Notes under the pieces: generated by a model | What the model was told of the DNA's origin: nothing | Seen by the model: only the letters and a program-made list of their open reading frames with translations | The model's database searches: none | Position numbers and translations under genes: made by a program | Shown here: positions 1 through 10,460 of the stretch, one piece after another | How the letters are laid out: each line of letters starts with the position of its first letter | Position numbering within the stretch: the first letter of the stretch is position 1 | NCBI GenBank assembly: GCA_005880175.1 | Contig: VBJR01000001.1 | Location: 1 to 14,499, forward strand | Length of the DNA: 14,499 nucleotides | Source: Chloroflexota bacterium | GTDB lineage: Bacteria > Chloroflexota > Dormibacteria > Dormibacterales > Dormibacteraceae | Direction of reading: 5' to 3'

Positions 1-149
1 GAACCGCGGCCCCGGATGAAGCCGAGCAACCAGAGCACGACCGCGATGATGATCGCGATCCAGAGCAGGTTGACCAGCGCACCGGTCGCGTGGAACAGCA
101 GCCACAGCACGAACAGGACCACCGCCACAACGAGCAGGGCATGGATCAT
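1..149 (-). CDS. Small hydrophobic membrane protein, 3' end beyond window edge
   Basis: The minus strand reads from an ATG at 149-147 through 49 codons without a stop and runs off the left edge, so the gene is partial. The visible protein begins MIHALLVVAVVLFVLWLLFH and continues with a second hydrophobic run ending WLLGFIRGRG. That makes two probable membrane-spanning segments with almost no soluble part. A strong Shine-Dalgarno sequence (AAAGGAGGTG, 166-158) sits 8-9 nt upstream, which fixes the start. The composition resembles the short 'hydrophobic protein' families of 45-60 residues common in actinobacteria and firmicutes (lmo0937/DUF5670-like). Their function is unknown, though some are stress-associated. 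It is transcribed away from the lipoprotein gene at 479 across a 329-bp spacer. The family name is inference; the coding call rests on the ribosome-binding site and the uninterrupted hydrophobic frame. Confidence 0.72.
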   Translation of the reverse strand, partial: MIHALLVVAVVLFVLWLLFHATGALVNLLWIAIIIAVVLWLLGFIRGRG

Positions 150-157
150 CTGCTTGC

Positions 158-166
158 ACCTCCTTT
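158..166 (-). promoter_or_regulatory. Strong Shine-Dalgarno for the small membrane protein
   Basis: Minus-strand AAAGGAGGT lies 8 nt before the ATG at 149-147. It is close to the full anti-16S complement, stronger than at any other start in the window, and suggests high expression of this small gene. Confidence 0.75.
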
Positions 167-172
167 CGAGAA

Positions 173-191
173 ATAGTGATATCGATACTAT
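173..191. promoter_or_regulatory. AT-rich dyad, candidate operator
   Basis: ATAGT and ACTAT arms (173-177 and 187-191) flank a 9-bp core containing the overlapping palindromes GATATC and ATCGAT. It lies directly upstream of the ribosome-binding site of the small membrane protein and contains TAGTAT (190-185 on the minus strand), which could be that gene's -10 box. An operator role is inference; the symmetry is seen. Confidence 0.35.
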
Positions 192-233
192 CAGGTGGAC
201 AGGCCGCTCCGACAGTCCCGGCGGCGCAGTTTC

Positions 234-261
234 GGGGAGGCCACCCGCCGGTGGCCTCCCC
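234..261. repeat. Perfect 12-bp stem, 4-nt loop hairpin
   Basis: GGGGAGGCCACC (234-245) is exactly complementary to GGTGGCCTCCCC (250-261) around the loop CGCC. No T-tract follows on either strand. A terminator is not expected between divergent promoters, so this may be a leader attenuator, an RNA-stabilising structure, or the end of an unseen small RNA. On the minus strand it lies about 85 nt before the start of the small membrane protein. Confidence 0.6.
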
Positions 262-478
262 TGGTGGGGGGGAAACCTCAGTGAGGTCGAGGACTGCGTA
301 TCGCTATGCGGAACGCATCGTGCCCTCTCCCAGTACAGCACTACGTTACTCGTATACGTGCAGGAGCGATAGTCTGGAACTCGCCCAGCTCCGATCGGAC
401 ATCAGTCCAGTGCCTGACTATCAGGAATCTGTATCAACGCGCTGCCGTGCCGAACGTTCCTTAGGATTTGCACTCGTC

Positions 479-964
479 ATGTCTCGCCGCCTGGCGCTGT
501 CGCTCATCGCGGTCGTCGCCCTGTTCGCCGGAGCGGGGTGCTCGAGCCTGAACCTGGGGGCTCCGACCCCCCGCACCGTGCACGCGCGGGTGGTCGGCGG
601 CGCGGGCGGGGCCCGCCTGCTGCTGGTGCCCGTGTTCATCTCCGGCCGGGGACCGTACGACTTCGCGCTCGACACCGGCGCCGCCCGCACGGTGGTGGAC
701 AGCCGCGTCGTCTCGCAGCTGCGGCTGCCGGCCACGGGCAGCGAGCAGGCCGTCACCGGCGTGTCGGGCACCAGCGAGGCCGTACGCGTCCGCGTCTCCT
801 CGTGGCGCGTGGACTCGGTCACGCTCCCCGACACCACCGTGCTGAGCCTCCGGCTCCCCTCGGGGGGCAGCCCGCAGCTGTCCGGCCTGCTCGGCTCGGA
901 CATGCTGGGCCGGTTCCGCACGGTGACGATCGACTACCAGTCGGGGACGATCACGCTCCGCTGA
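479..964 (+). CDS. Predicted lipoprotein with retropepsin-like aspartic protease domain
   Basis: The protein is 161 residues from the ATG at 479. Residues 1-20 form a signal peptide (basic MSRR, then a hydrophobic run) ending AGAGC, so Cys21 is a likely lipidation site, although the lipobox is not canonical. The body matches the single-domain aspartyl proteases of clan AA. Residues 61-70 (DFALDTGAAR) carry the catalytic DTG with Asp65. The C-terminal end GLLGSDMLGRF followed by a strand-rich tail is the typical second hallmark of the family. Such proteins act as dimers, and here the enzyme would sit on the outer face of the membrane. No good ribosome-binding site is seen. The frame stays open upstream to 176 but has no plausible in-frame start that would keep the signal peptide N-terminal. 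The substrate is unknown. It converges on ftsH with only 12 bp between the stops. Confidence 0.82.
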   Translation: MSRRLALSLIAVVALFAGAGCSSLNLGAPTPRTVHARVVGGAGGARLLLVPVFISGRGPYDFALDTGAARTVVDSRVVSQLRLPATGSEQAVTGVSGTSEAVRVRVSSWRVDSVTLPDTTVLSLRLPSGGSPQLSGLLGSDMLGRFRTVTIDYQSGTITLR

Positions 965-976
965 CCGGACCCGGGG

Positions 977-980
<4 letters not shown>
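961..980. terminator. Possible bidirectional terminator overlapping two stop codons
   Basis: CTGACC (961-966) pairs with GGTCAG (975-980) around an 8-nt GC-rich loop. The left arm contains the TGA of the aspartic-protease gene and the right arm contains the TGA of ftsH on the other strand. The 6-bp stem is short and has no T-tract, so a termination role is tentative. Confidence 0.4.
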
Positions 981-2791
<1,811 letters not shown>

Positions 2792-2961
2792 TCCGAGCGT
2801 CCGTCATCCAGGGGACCCGGACGGGTCACGCCAACCGGACCACCTGCTGGCCGCGCCGTCCCCCCTCGGCGTTGCCGCGGCAACCTGAGGGTCACGCACG
2901 GGAAGGGTACGGCAACGGCGGGGTCCGGCGCCGGGTCCGCGCGGGGTCCGGTTCGGGGCCA
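2792..2961. other. Spacer upstream of ftsH with palindromes and short repeats
   Basis: This 170-bp gap lies between the hydrolase stop and the ftsH start, both on the minus strand. It contains a perfect 14-bp palindrome (2871-2884), a near-palindrome GACCCG-GA-CGGGTC (2814-2827) just before ftsH, and three direct copies of GGGTCCG (2921-2927, 2933-2939, 2944-2950). I recognise neither a heat-shock CIRCE element nor a HAIR-type HspR element. A promoter for ftsH probably lies here but cannot be pinpointed. Confidence 0.5.
2871..2884. promoter_or_regulatory. Perfect 14-bp palindrome, candidate ftsH operator or hairpin
   Basis: GTTGCCGCGGCAAC is fully self-complementary, and CCTC/GAGG flanks extend the symmetry with small gaps. 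It lies 80 bp upstream of the ftsH start. It could be a repressor site, or the end of the upstream cassette's transcript as part of a hairpin. The symmetry is seen; the role is inferred. Confidence 0.4.
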
Positions 2962-3645
2962 CTACGCCAGCCCCGCGGCCAGGTCGCCCAGGGCACGGGC
3001 GACGGCCGCCGGGGCGACCAGGGGATGGAAGTGGCCGCCCGCCAGCTCCCGGCACGGCCAGCCCCGGGCCCGCGCGGCCGCGGCCGCGGCGTCGTAGGCC
3101 GGGTTGGGCGCGAAGCGGAGGTACGCGCACGGCGCGTCGGGCCAGCCCGGCGGGACGGGCACCGGCTGGTCCCAGTACGCGGGCGGGCGCGGCCGCAGCG
3201 ACCCGACCAGGCGCCGCCGGACGCCCGGGTCCGGGACCACGTCGCGCAGGTCCGCCTCCGTCCAGTTGGGGAAGCGGCCGCCCGCCGCGTGGAGCTCGCG
3301 CAGGTGGTCCGCGAACGCGCCCGCGCCGGGCCGGCCACCGTCGGCGGGCAGGCCGGCGTCCACGAACAGGTAGCCGGCCACCGGCCGGCCGACCGCCGCC
3401 GCGATCGCCGGCAGCAGCGGCCCGGCCCCGCTGTGGCCGGCCAGGAGCACCCGGTCGCCCGGCGGGATCGAGCCCAGGGCCGCCGCGACGGTCGCGGCGT
3501 GGTAGCGCCAGAACGGTTCCGCCGGCGCCTCGGCGGCTCCCACGTCCGGCACCGCCACCTCCTCCCCCTGGCGGCGCAGCTCGGCGGCCACGGGCTCCCA
3601 CGTCATCGGCCCGACCAGCGGGCTGTGGACCAGCACCCAGGTCAT
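2962..3645 (-). CDS. Small alpha/beta hydrolase
   Basis: The 227-residue protein starts MTWVLVHSPLVG, a typical first beta-strand with an oxyanion-region loop. GHSGAG (70-75) gives the nucleophile elbow with Ser72. The C-terminal AGGHFHPL supplies the probable catalytic His (205 or 207), and an Asp such as Asp96 could be the acid. No signal peptide is present, so it is cytoplasmic. The start is set by TGATG coupling: the TGA of the SagB-like gene (3647-3645) shares one base with this ATG (3645-3643). An open frame continues upstream but only as antisense-free overlap with the SagB-like gene. Last gene of the PLP enzyme/SagB/hydrolase cassette. Possible roles are esterase, thioesterase or peptide/amide hydrolase acting on the cassette's product. 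The substrate cannot be told from sequence. Confidence 0.85.
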   Translation of the reverse strand: MTWVLVHSPLVGPMTWEPVAAELRRQGEEVAVPDVGAAEAPAEPFWRYHAATVAAALGSIPPGDRVLLAGHSGAGPLLPAIAAAVGRPVAGYLFVDAGLPADGGRPGAGAFADHLRELHAAGGRFPNWTEADLRDVVPDPGVRRRLVGSLRPRPPAYWDQPVPVPPGWPDAPCAYLRFAPNPAYDAAAAAARARGWPCRELAGGHFHPLVAPAAVARALGDLAAGLA

Positions 3646-5243
3646 CACGTGGCCGCGGGGCGCCGCCGCCGGCCGAAGACCTCCACGAACAGGAAGCTCT
3701 TGCCGGCCGCGTGCGGCGAGAAGAACTCCGTGACCTCGTCGTCGGGCGACGTGGACCCGACCGCACCCAGGCCGAACGGGCGCGCCGCCAGGTGCAGCTT
3801 GCTGGACAGGAGCGACGCCTCCAGCTGGGCCAGCCGGTAGCCGCGGTTGCCGTAGCGCTCCAGCACCGGGTCCAGGGCCGCGAGCGCGTAGCAGTTGACG
3901 TGCGCGTCGCCCGCGTACGGCTGCACGAGGGCGAGCCGCTCCGCCTGGGCCCGGAAGTCGCCCTCGCGCAGGAGCTCGACCAGCCCCGCGCCGCGGTGGT
4001 GCAGGTACACCCCCGGCGCCAGCCCCTCGACGTTGTTCACGATCAGGTAGCGGTCGTGCAGCCGCGGCGCGTCCGGCGGCAGGTAGTCGGCGTCGAAGCC
4101 GCGAGCGGACAGGTCGAGGAGCGTGGAGAACGCCTCGAAGGAAACCGGGACCTCCGCCGCGTAGTGGCGCGTCGAGCGCCTGGCGAAGACCAGGTCCTCG
4201 ATCGAGATCCCCGACCACTGCGACTCGGGCACCGGCCGCAGGGGGAAGACCGGTCCCGACGGCTCCGGAAGCGTGCGCAGCAGCGGCTCGGCCCGCCAGG
4301 CGGCGGCCTCGGCGCCGGACGCCAGCCCGGACGCCAGGTGCAGCAGCTGGATCTGCGGGAACTCGACCTGGCGCGGCGAGATCGGCCGCGCGGGCAGCGC
4401 CAGCGGCGGCACGTCGGGCGCGGGCGGCGCCGCCGCCTCGGCGCGGCCGATGGCGCACAGGGCGATGACCGCCTCGTCGCGGCCGTCCACGGCCAGCAGG
4501 GCGTTGACCGGCGCGTCCGCGTAGCCCATGACGAGCCGGGCGGGCAGGTCGCCGGCCGCCGCCACCGCCAGCACGTTGGCCAGCGCCGTGCCGCCGTCCC
4601 AGAACGCGTGCCGGTACGCGCGCGCCTTGTACCGCCAGGCGTTGCGCCAGAACGTGCTGGTCAGCGCCAGCACGACCGGCGCGCGGGCCACCGCGGGCTC
4701 GGCGCCCGTGGCGTCCACCAGCACGCCGCGGAAGTCGCCGGCGCGGAGCTGCCGGAGGCTGTGGTCGTGCGCGGCGTACTGGTACACGCCGGCCGGGTGG
4801 TCGGGCAGGTCCGCGCAGACGAAGTAGACCTCCAGGTGGTACCGGGCGCCGGTCCCGCCCGCGGTCCGGAACTGGATCCGCGTGCCCCGCCGGTTCGTGG
4901 CCTCGCGGCCCATCAGCCCGTTGGACAGCAGCCCGAGCCGGGCCAGCGTGGCGCGGTCGGGGGAGCCGCCGGCGCCGGGCTCTGCCCCGGTCCGGGCGAT
5001 CGCCCGCAGGCCGGGGCGCGGCGAGCCCGGCAGGTCGCGCGGGATCTCCAGCGGCGGCAGCGTCTCGTAGACCTTGAACGGATACGGCTCCAGCGACCAG
5101 TCCTGCTGCCAGATCGGGTCCTCCAGGTGCGGCGGCGTGCCCATCGCGAACGTCTCGGCGCCGGTCTCGTCCCGGGCCGCGACGTACCTGGTGGCGGCGT
5201 GGAAGCGCCGGGCGACGGCGATGTCCCGGTTGTCGCTGGTCAT
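3645..5243 (-). CDS. Tandem-domain SagB-like FMN oxidoreductase (nitroreductase superfamily)
   Basis: 532 residues from the ATG at 5243, which overlaps the stop of the PLP enzyme by 4 nt. The N-terminal segment (ARRFHAATRY, then a PYPFKVYETLPPLEIP stretch) is typical of SagB-like proteins. Two nitroreductase-fold units follow. Unit 1 (about 100-265) has YHLEVYFV, AGVYQY and WRYKARAYRHAFWDGG. Unit 2 (about 350-526) has the flavin-binding RRSTRHY (355-361), GVYLHH and RYGNRGYR, ending GLGAVGSTSPDDEV. SagB/McbC dehydrogenases oxidise azolines to azoles in RiPP synthesis using FMN. The Lys-Tyr pair reported as important in McbC appears here as Arg204-Tyr205 and Arg463-Tyr464. No YcaO partner or precursor peptide is visible. 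The substrate may therefore be a small molecule or a free amino-acid derivative, which is inference. No signal peptide. Confidence 0.88.
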   Translation of the reverse strand: MTSDNRDIAVARRFHAATRYVAARDETGAETFAMGTPPHLEDPIWQQDWSLEPYPFKVYETLPPLEIPRDLPGSPRPGLRAIARTGAEPGAGGSPDRATLARLGLLSNGLMGREATNRRGTRIQFRTAGGTGARYHLEVYFVCADLPDHPAGVYQYAAHDHSLRQLRAGDFRGVLVDATGAEPAVARAPVVLALTSTFWRNAWRYKARAYRHAFWDGGTALANVLAVAAAGDLPARLVMGYADAPVNALLAVDGRDEAVIALCAIGRAEAAAPPAPDVPPLALPARPISPRQVEFPQIQLLHLASGLASGAEAAAWRAEPLLRTLPEPSGPVFPLRPVPESQWSGISIEDLVFARRSTRHYAAEVPVSFEAFSTLLDLSARGFDADYLPPDAPRLHDRYLIVNNVEGLAPGVYLHHRGAGLVELLREGDFRAQAERLALVQPYAGDAHVNCYALAALDPVLERYGNRGYRLAQLEASLLSSKLHLAARPFGLGAVGSTSPDDEVTEFFSPHAAGKSFLFVEVFGRRRRPAAT

Positions 5244-6417
5244 CGGCGAGCAGGGTAGACGGAACCGCGGATCGCGCCCTCCATCCGGCCCAGCAGCTCC
5301 TCCAGGATCGCGGGCGACGTGGCGAAGTTGAGCCGGACGCACGTCTCGCCGCCCGGGCCGAACTCGGCGCCCGAGTGCAGCGCCACCCGGGCCCGCTCCA
5401 GGAAGAAGTCCCGCGGCCGGGCGCCGTCCACCGCCACCCCGCCGCAGTCCAGCCAGGCCAGGTACGTCGCGTCGGGCGCGTGGTGGCGGATCGCCGGCGC
5501 CAGTGCGGCGGCCCACGCGGCGACCCGGTCCCGGTTCGCCGTCAGCACCTCCATCACCGCGTCGAGCCACGGCTGCGCCTCCCGCCACGCCGCGACGGTG
5601 GCGTCAACTCCCGTGACGCCCACCGTGCCGAGGAGGCGCCCGGGGAGCGCGGCGCGGAACCGCTCCAGCAGCGCGTCCGAGCCGAAGTGCATCACCCCGC
5701 AGCGCAGCCCGGGGACGTTGAAGCTCTTGGTGGCCGAGTTGATCGTCACGGTGCGGGCGGCCACCTCCGGGCCCAGGGTGGCCAGCACCACGTGCCGGCT
5801 CCCCGGATACACGAGGTCGCAGTGGACCTCGTCCGCCACGACCACCAGGTCGCGCTCGACGGCCACCCGGGCGACGGCCTCCAGCTCCTCCCGCTCGAAC
5901 GCGCGGCCGCTCGGGTTGTGCGGGTTGCACAGCAGCAGGAGCCGCGTGCCGGCGTCCACCGCCGCCTCCAGGCCGCGCGGGTCGATCGCCAGGCGGCGGC
6001 CATCGTCCACGAGGGGATCGACGACGCGGCGGCGCCCGGTGCCGTCGATCGCGGCCAGGAACGGCGGGTAGATCGGCGTCTGGACGGCGACGCCGTCGCC
6101 GGGCTCGGTGAACGCGACGACCGACGCCGTGATGGCCTGGACCAGGTCGGCCACGGGCACGACGCGGCCCGCGTCGAGCTCCCAGCCGAAGCGGTCGCGC
6201 ATGCGGTCGGCGAACGCGCGGTCCAGGCCGTCACCGCCCTCCCGGGCGGCGTAGCCGTAGTCGCCCTCCTCCACGAGCCGGGCCATCGCCCGCCGCACCG
6301 GCTCCGCCACGGCGAAGTCCATGTCGGCGATCCAGGCGGGGAGGACGTCCGGGCCGTAGCGGTGCCACTTCACGCCCCGCCGGCGCCGCAGCGTCTCGAT
6401 CGGGAGGAGGAAGTCGG

Positions 6418-6421
<4 letters not shown>
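5240..6421 (-). CDS. MalY/PatB-family PLP enzyme (C-S beta-lyase or aminotransferase)
   Basis: 393 residues, fold-type I PLP enzyme, the usual length for MalY/PatB. The N-terminus has the family's [26 protein letters not shown] (165-172) and [10 protein letters not shown] (196-205) hold the Asn and Asp that bind the cofactor. Lys232 in [14 protein letters not shown] forms the Schiff base, and Arg363 in RLNFAT binds the substrate carboxylate. The family contains cystathionine beta-lyases and related cysteine-conjugate lyases, so release of a thiol from an S-substituted cysteine is the leading hypothesis; transamination is the alternative. The ATG at 6421 sits at the edge of a large hairpin (6423-6473) that would occlude its ribosome-binding region. 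First gene of a coupled cassette with the SagB-like protein and hydrolase. The shifted reading frame of the upstream ATPase F ends as ATGA over this start. Confidence 0.9.
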
Positions 6422-7426
<1,005 letters not shown>

Positions 7427-7437
<11 letters not shown>

Positions 7438-8503
7438 CCGCGGCCTCCTCGAGGTCGGGCATGGACTTGAGCTCCTCCGCGACGTCGTGCGGAACGGTGA
7501 CCGCCTCCAGCTCCCGCGCCGCCTCCTGGGGCACGTTGCGCATCAGCACCCAGCAGCGCGCGACCTGGTTCGTGTCGACCTCCCCCAGCGGCGGCTCCTC
7601 CTCCGAGCAGCGGTCCTCGCGGAACGCGCAGCGGGGGTGGAACTTGCAGCCCGGCGGCAGCCGGACCAGGTCCGGCGGCAGGCCGGTGATGCTGACGAGG
7701 CGCGAGCGGCGGACCTCGTCCACGCGGGGCACGGAGCGCAGCAGCGACCAGGTGTACGGGTGCTGCGGGCTCTTGAAGATCTGGTGGACCGGACCCTCCT
7801 CGACGACCCGGCCCGCGTACATCACGACCACCCGCGAGCAGATGCTGGCGACCAGCGCCATGTTGTGGGTGATCAGCATGATGGCCGTGCCCAGCTCGCG
7901 GTTGAGCTGCTTGAGGAGGGTGATGATCTGCGCCTGGACGGTCACGTCCAGCGCCGTGGTGGGCTCGTCCGCGATCAGCAGGCTCGGCTCGTTGGCCAGC
8001 CCCATCGCGATCATCGCCCGCTGGCGCATGCCGCCCGAGAACTGGTGGGGGTAGTCCTCCTTCCGCCGCTCGGCGGCGGGGATGCGCACCCGCTGGAGGA
8101 GCGGGATGACGCGGCCGAGCGCGTCCTTCGGGGAGAAGCGCTCGTGGGCCGTCATGGCCTCCTCGATCTGGATCCCGACGCGCGTCACCGGGTTGAGCGA
8201 CGTCATCGGGTCCTGGAAGATCATCGCCACGTCGTTGCCGCGGAACTCGCGGATCTGGTCCGGGTCCATCGTCGTCACGTCACGGTCGCGGAACCAGATG
8301 TGGCCGCCGACGATGCGGCCCGGATCGGGCACCAGGCGCAGGACGGAGAGCGCGGTCATGGTCTTGCCGCAGCCGGACTCGCCGACCACGCCGATGGTCT
8401 CGCCCTCGTCGACGTGCAGGCTGACCCCGTCGACCGCCTGGACGATGCCACGGGACGTGAAGAACTGTGTCTTCAGGTCCTCGATGCGCAGGAGCGTCGC
8501 CAC
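7427..8503 (-). CDS. oppD: Oligopeptide/dipeptide ABC importer ATPase D
   Basis: 358 residues beginning with GTG at 8503. This is the cytoplasmic ATP-hydrolysing subunit of a peptide importer, pairing with ATPase F. Motifs are Walker A GESGCGKT (41-48), Q-loop [12 protein letters not shown], signature FSGGMRQR (155-162), Walker B/D-loop [12 protein letters not shown] (175-186) and H-loop His213 in THNM (usually THD). The C-terminal oligo_HPY-type region is complete, with [13 protein letters not shown] and Cys286, Cys292, Cys299 and Cys317. It shows what the sister ATPase F has lost. A 41-residue acidic tail follows the Cys region and is longer than usual. The start lies 3 nt after the stop of permease C with no clear ribosome-binding site, so translation is probably coupled. 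Confidence 0.95.
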
Positions 8504-8506
8504 CGG

Positions 8507-9421
8507 CTAGCGCCGCATGCGGGGATCGAGCGCGTCCCGCAGCCCGTCGCCGATGAACGAGAACGACAGCATGGTGATCGCGATCGCGATGCCCGGGAAG
8601 AGCACCTGGGAGGGCGCCGCGTAGATGGCCTGATAGCCGTCCTGGATCATCACGCCCCAGCTCGGCGTGGGCGGCTGGATGCCGACGCCGATGTAGCTGA
8701 GGGCCGCCTCCAGGAAGATCGCCGCCGGGATGCCGAACGTGAGGGTCACGATGATCGGCCCCAGCGCGTTGGGGACCAGGTGCCGGAGGACGATCTTGAA
8801 GTGCGAGGAGCCCACGGCACGGGCCGACTCCACGAACTCCTTCTCCTTGATGGAGAGCACCTGGCCGCGCACGAGCCGGGCCAGTCCGACCCAGTTGACG
8901 ATGCCGATGGCGACGAAGATCGAGAGCAGGCTGGGGCTGAAGACCGACACGAGCACCAGCACGAACAGCAGGTCCGGGAACGCGAACCAGATGTCGGTGA
9001 ACCGCATCAGGAGGTTGTCGACCCGGCCGCCCGCGTAGCCCGCGACCAGCCCGATCGTGCCGCCGATCAGGACGTAGATGCCCTGCACCAGGATGCCGAT
9101 GGTGAGCGAGATCCGGGCGCCGAACATGAGCCGGCTCAGCGTGTCCCGGCCCAGCTCGTCGGTGCCCAGCAGGTGCGCGGCGCTGGGCCCGGTCGCCGAC
9201 AGCTCGACGTGCTGCTTGATCGGGTCCTGGATCAGGCCGATCTGGACGAGGAGTCCGGCGAGCACGGCGTCGAGCACGAGGATCACGACGATGACCGCGC
9301 CCGCGACGGCGAGGCGGTTGCGCCGGAAGCGGCGCCAGACGTCGGTCCAGAGCCCGACCTGCTCGGGGACGTCCCAGTCCTGCTGCTGCACGAGGGGCGC
9401 CGAAGGAATGGGGAGCGCCAT
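8507..9421 (-). CDS. oppC: Oligopeptide/dipeptide ABC importer permease C
   Basis: 304 residues, inner-membrane permease of the DppC/OppC type. The N-terminal segment WRRFRRNRLAVAGAVIVVIL carries the OppC_N signature before TM1. GTDELGRD (86-93) is the family hallmark, followed by about five more membrane segments. The EAA loop contacting the ATPases is at about 195-218 (EFVESARAVG, then VLRHLVPN). The C-terminus LGDGLRD-like FIGDGLRDALDPRMRR is canonical. Only one base separates its ATG from the stop of permease B (TGA-G-ATG), so the permeases are translationally coupled. Intact, with no sign of the damage seen in ATPase F and the binding protein. Confidence 0.95.
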   Translation of the reverse strand: MALPIPSAPLVQQQDWDVPEQVGLWTDVWRRFRRNRLAVAGAVIVVILVLDAVLAGLLVQIGLIQDPIKQHVELSATGPSAAHLLGTDELGRDTLSRLMFGARISLTIGILVQGIYVLIGGTIGLVAGYAGGRVDNLLMRFTDIWFAFPDLLFVLVLVSVFSPSLLSIFVAIGIVNWVGLARLVRGQVLSIKEKEFVESARAVGSSHFKIVLRHLVPNALGPIIVTLTFGIPAAIFLEAALSYIGVGIQPPTPSWGVMIQDGYQAIYAAPSQVLFPGIAIAITMLSFSFIGDGLRDALDPRMRR

Positions 9422-9422
9422 C

Positions 9423-10454
9423 TCAGGTCAACCTCACTCGGGGATCGATGAACACGTACAGCACGTCCACCACCAGGTTGGCGATGGCCACGACGACCGA
9501 GAACAGCACCGTGGTGGCGAGGATCATCGGGTAGTCACGGGAGGTCACGGCCTCCACGAACGAGCGGCCGATGCCCGGGATCACGAACACCGTCTCGACG
9601 ATGACCGAGCCCGTCACGAGGAACGCGAACGTGGGGCCGAGCGCCGTCACGATCGGGATCAGCGAGTTCTTGAGGATGTGCTTGAGCACCACCAGGCGCT
9701 CGGAGAGGCCCTTGGCCCACGCGGTGCGCACGTAGTCCTGGCGCAGGATGTCCAGCGTGCTGGCCCTCGTCAGGCGGGCGATGAACGCGGTCGGCAGGAG
9801 CGCGAGCGTCACCACCGGCATGATCAGGTGGTCGTCGAGGCCGAACCCCGACACCGGGAGCGAGTAGTTGCCGCCGGTGATGTTGTACAGCATCACCCCG
9901 AACACGATGATGAACAGCATCCCCACCACGAAGTTGGGGACCGAGGCGCCGAAGGTGCTGAAGCCCATCGCGATGTAGTCGATGCGGCTGTTCTGGCGCA
10001 GCGCGGCGACGACCCCGAGGCCGATGCCGGCCGGCACGATCACGCAGAACGCCAGGACCCCGAGCGTGGCCGTGTACGGCCACGCGCTCACGAGCAGGGC
10101 GCTCACGGTGCGGCCCTGGTACTGGTACGACAGCCCGAAGTCGAAGTGCGTGACGTTCCAGAGATAGAGCAGGAACTGCTGCCAGATCGGCTTGTCCAGC
10201 CCGTACCTGGTGTTCAGGTTCTCGACGATGCTGGCCGAGAGCTGGCGGCCCCCGGCCTTGTCCCACGGACTGCCCGGGGCCAGGTGCATGAGCGTGAACG
10301 TGATCAGGATCACGAAGAAGAGGACCGGCACCATCCAGAGCACGCGGCGCGCCACGAAGAGCGCCAGCGCGGCGCCGCGGCTCGACGGCGCTAGCAGGCG
10401 GCGGACGGGGAGGGCGCCCCGCGCGGGGCGCCCTCCGATTGCCGTGTTCGCCAT
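9423..10454 (-). CDS. oppB: Oligopeptide/dipeptide ABC importer permease B
   Basis: 343 residues from the ATG at 10454, inner-membrane permease of the DppB/OppB type. The family N-terminus normally starts close to the Arg-Arg before TM1, seen here as VARRVLWMVPVLFFVILITF at about 34-53. The first 33 residues are thus an unusual extension. A GTG at 10355-10353 is an alternative start that would place the 10409-10436 hairpin in an untranslated gap. Neither start has a good ribosome-binding site. The ATG lies 6 nt after the binding protein's stop, which favours coupling. RYGLDKPIWQQFLLYLWN and GLSYQYQGRTV are typical of the periplasmic loop. The EAA loop is at about 240-263. Six membrane segments in all, ending FIDPRVRLT. 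Confidence 0.94.
   Translation of the reverse strand: MANTAIGGRPARGALPVRRLLAPSSRGAALALFVARRVLWMVPVLFFVILITFTLMHLAPGSPWDKAGGRQLSASIVENLNTRYGLDKPIWQQFLLYLWNVTHFDFGLSYQYQGRTVSALLVSAWPYTATLGVLAFCVIVPAGIGLGVVAALRQNSRIDYIAMGFSTFGASVPNFVVGMLFIIVFGVMLYNITGGNYSLPVSGFGLDDHLIMPVVTLALLPTAFIARLTRASTLDILRQDYVRTAWAKGLSERLVVLKHILKNSLIPIVTALGPTFAFLVTGSVIVETVFVIPGIGRSFVEAVTSRDYPMILATTVLFSVVVAIANLVVDVLYVFIDPRVRLT
10409..10436 (-). promoter_or_regulatory. Perfect 12-bp hairpin at the binding protein/permease B junction
   Basis: GGAGGGCGCCCC (10409-10420) is exactly complementary to GGGGCGCCCTCC (10425-10436) around GCGC. It lies 18 nt inside the annotated ATG start of permease B, or upstream of an alternative GTG start. 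A hairpin here fits the common importer arrangement in which a structure after the binding-protein gene stabilises its mRNA or limits read-through, giving excess binding protein over permease. The pairing is seen; the function is inferred. Confidence 0.6.
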
Positions 10455-10460
10455 GTGCGG

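Larger units (their letters stand above)
150..478. other. Divergent intergenic spacer, palindrome-rich, no gene seen
   Basis: This 329-bp stretch separates the small membrane protein (-) from the aspartic-protease lipoprotein (+). It is visibly less GC-rich than the flanking genes, especially 290-470. I see no convincing coding frame. It holds a 12-bp perfect hairpin (234-261), a 19-bp dyad beside the leftward ribosome-binding site (173-191) and smaller perfect dyads at 275-287, 306-318 and 413-425. A TAGGAT at 462-467, 11 nt before the ATG at 479, could be a -10 box for the rightward gene, but no good -35 is visible. Confidence 0.6.

Noticed and set aside
3711..5258. Long plus-strand frame opposite the SagB-like gene
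   Set aside because: Arg/Gln/Val/Gly-rich shadow translation antisense to a gene with clear family motifs.
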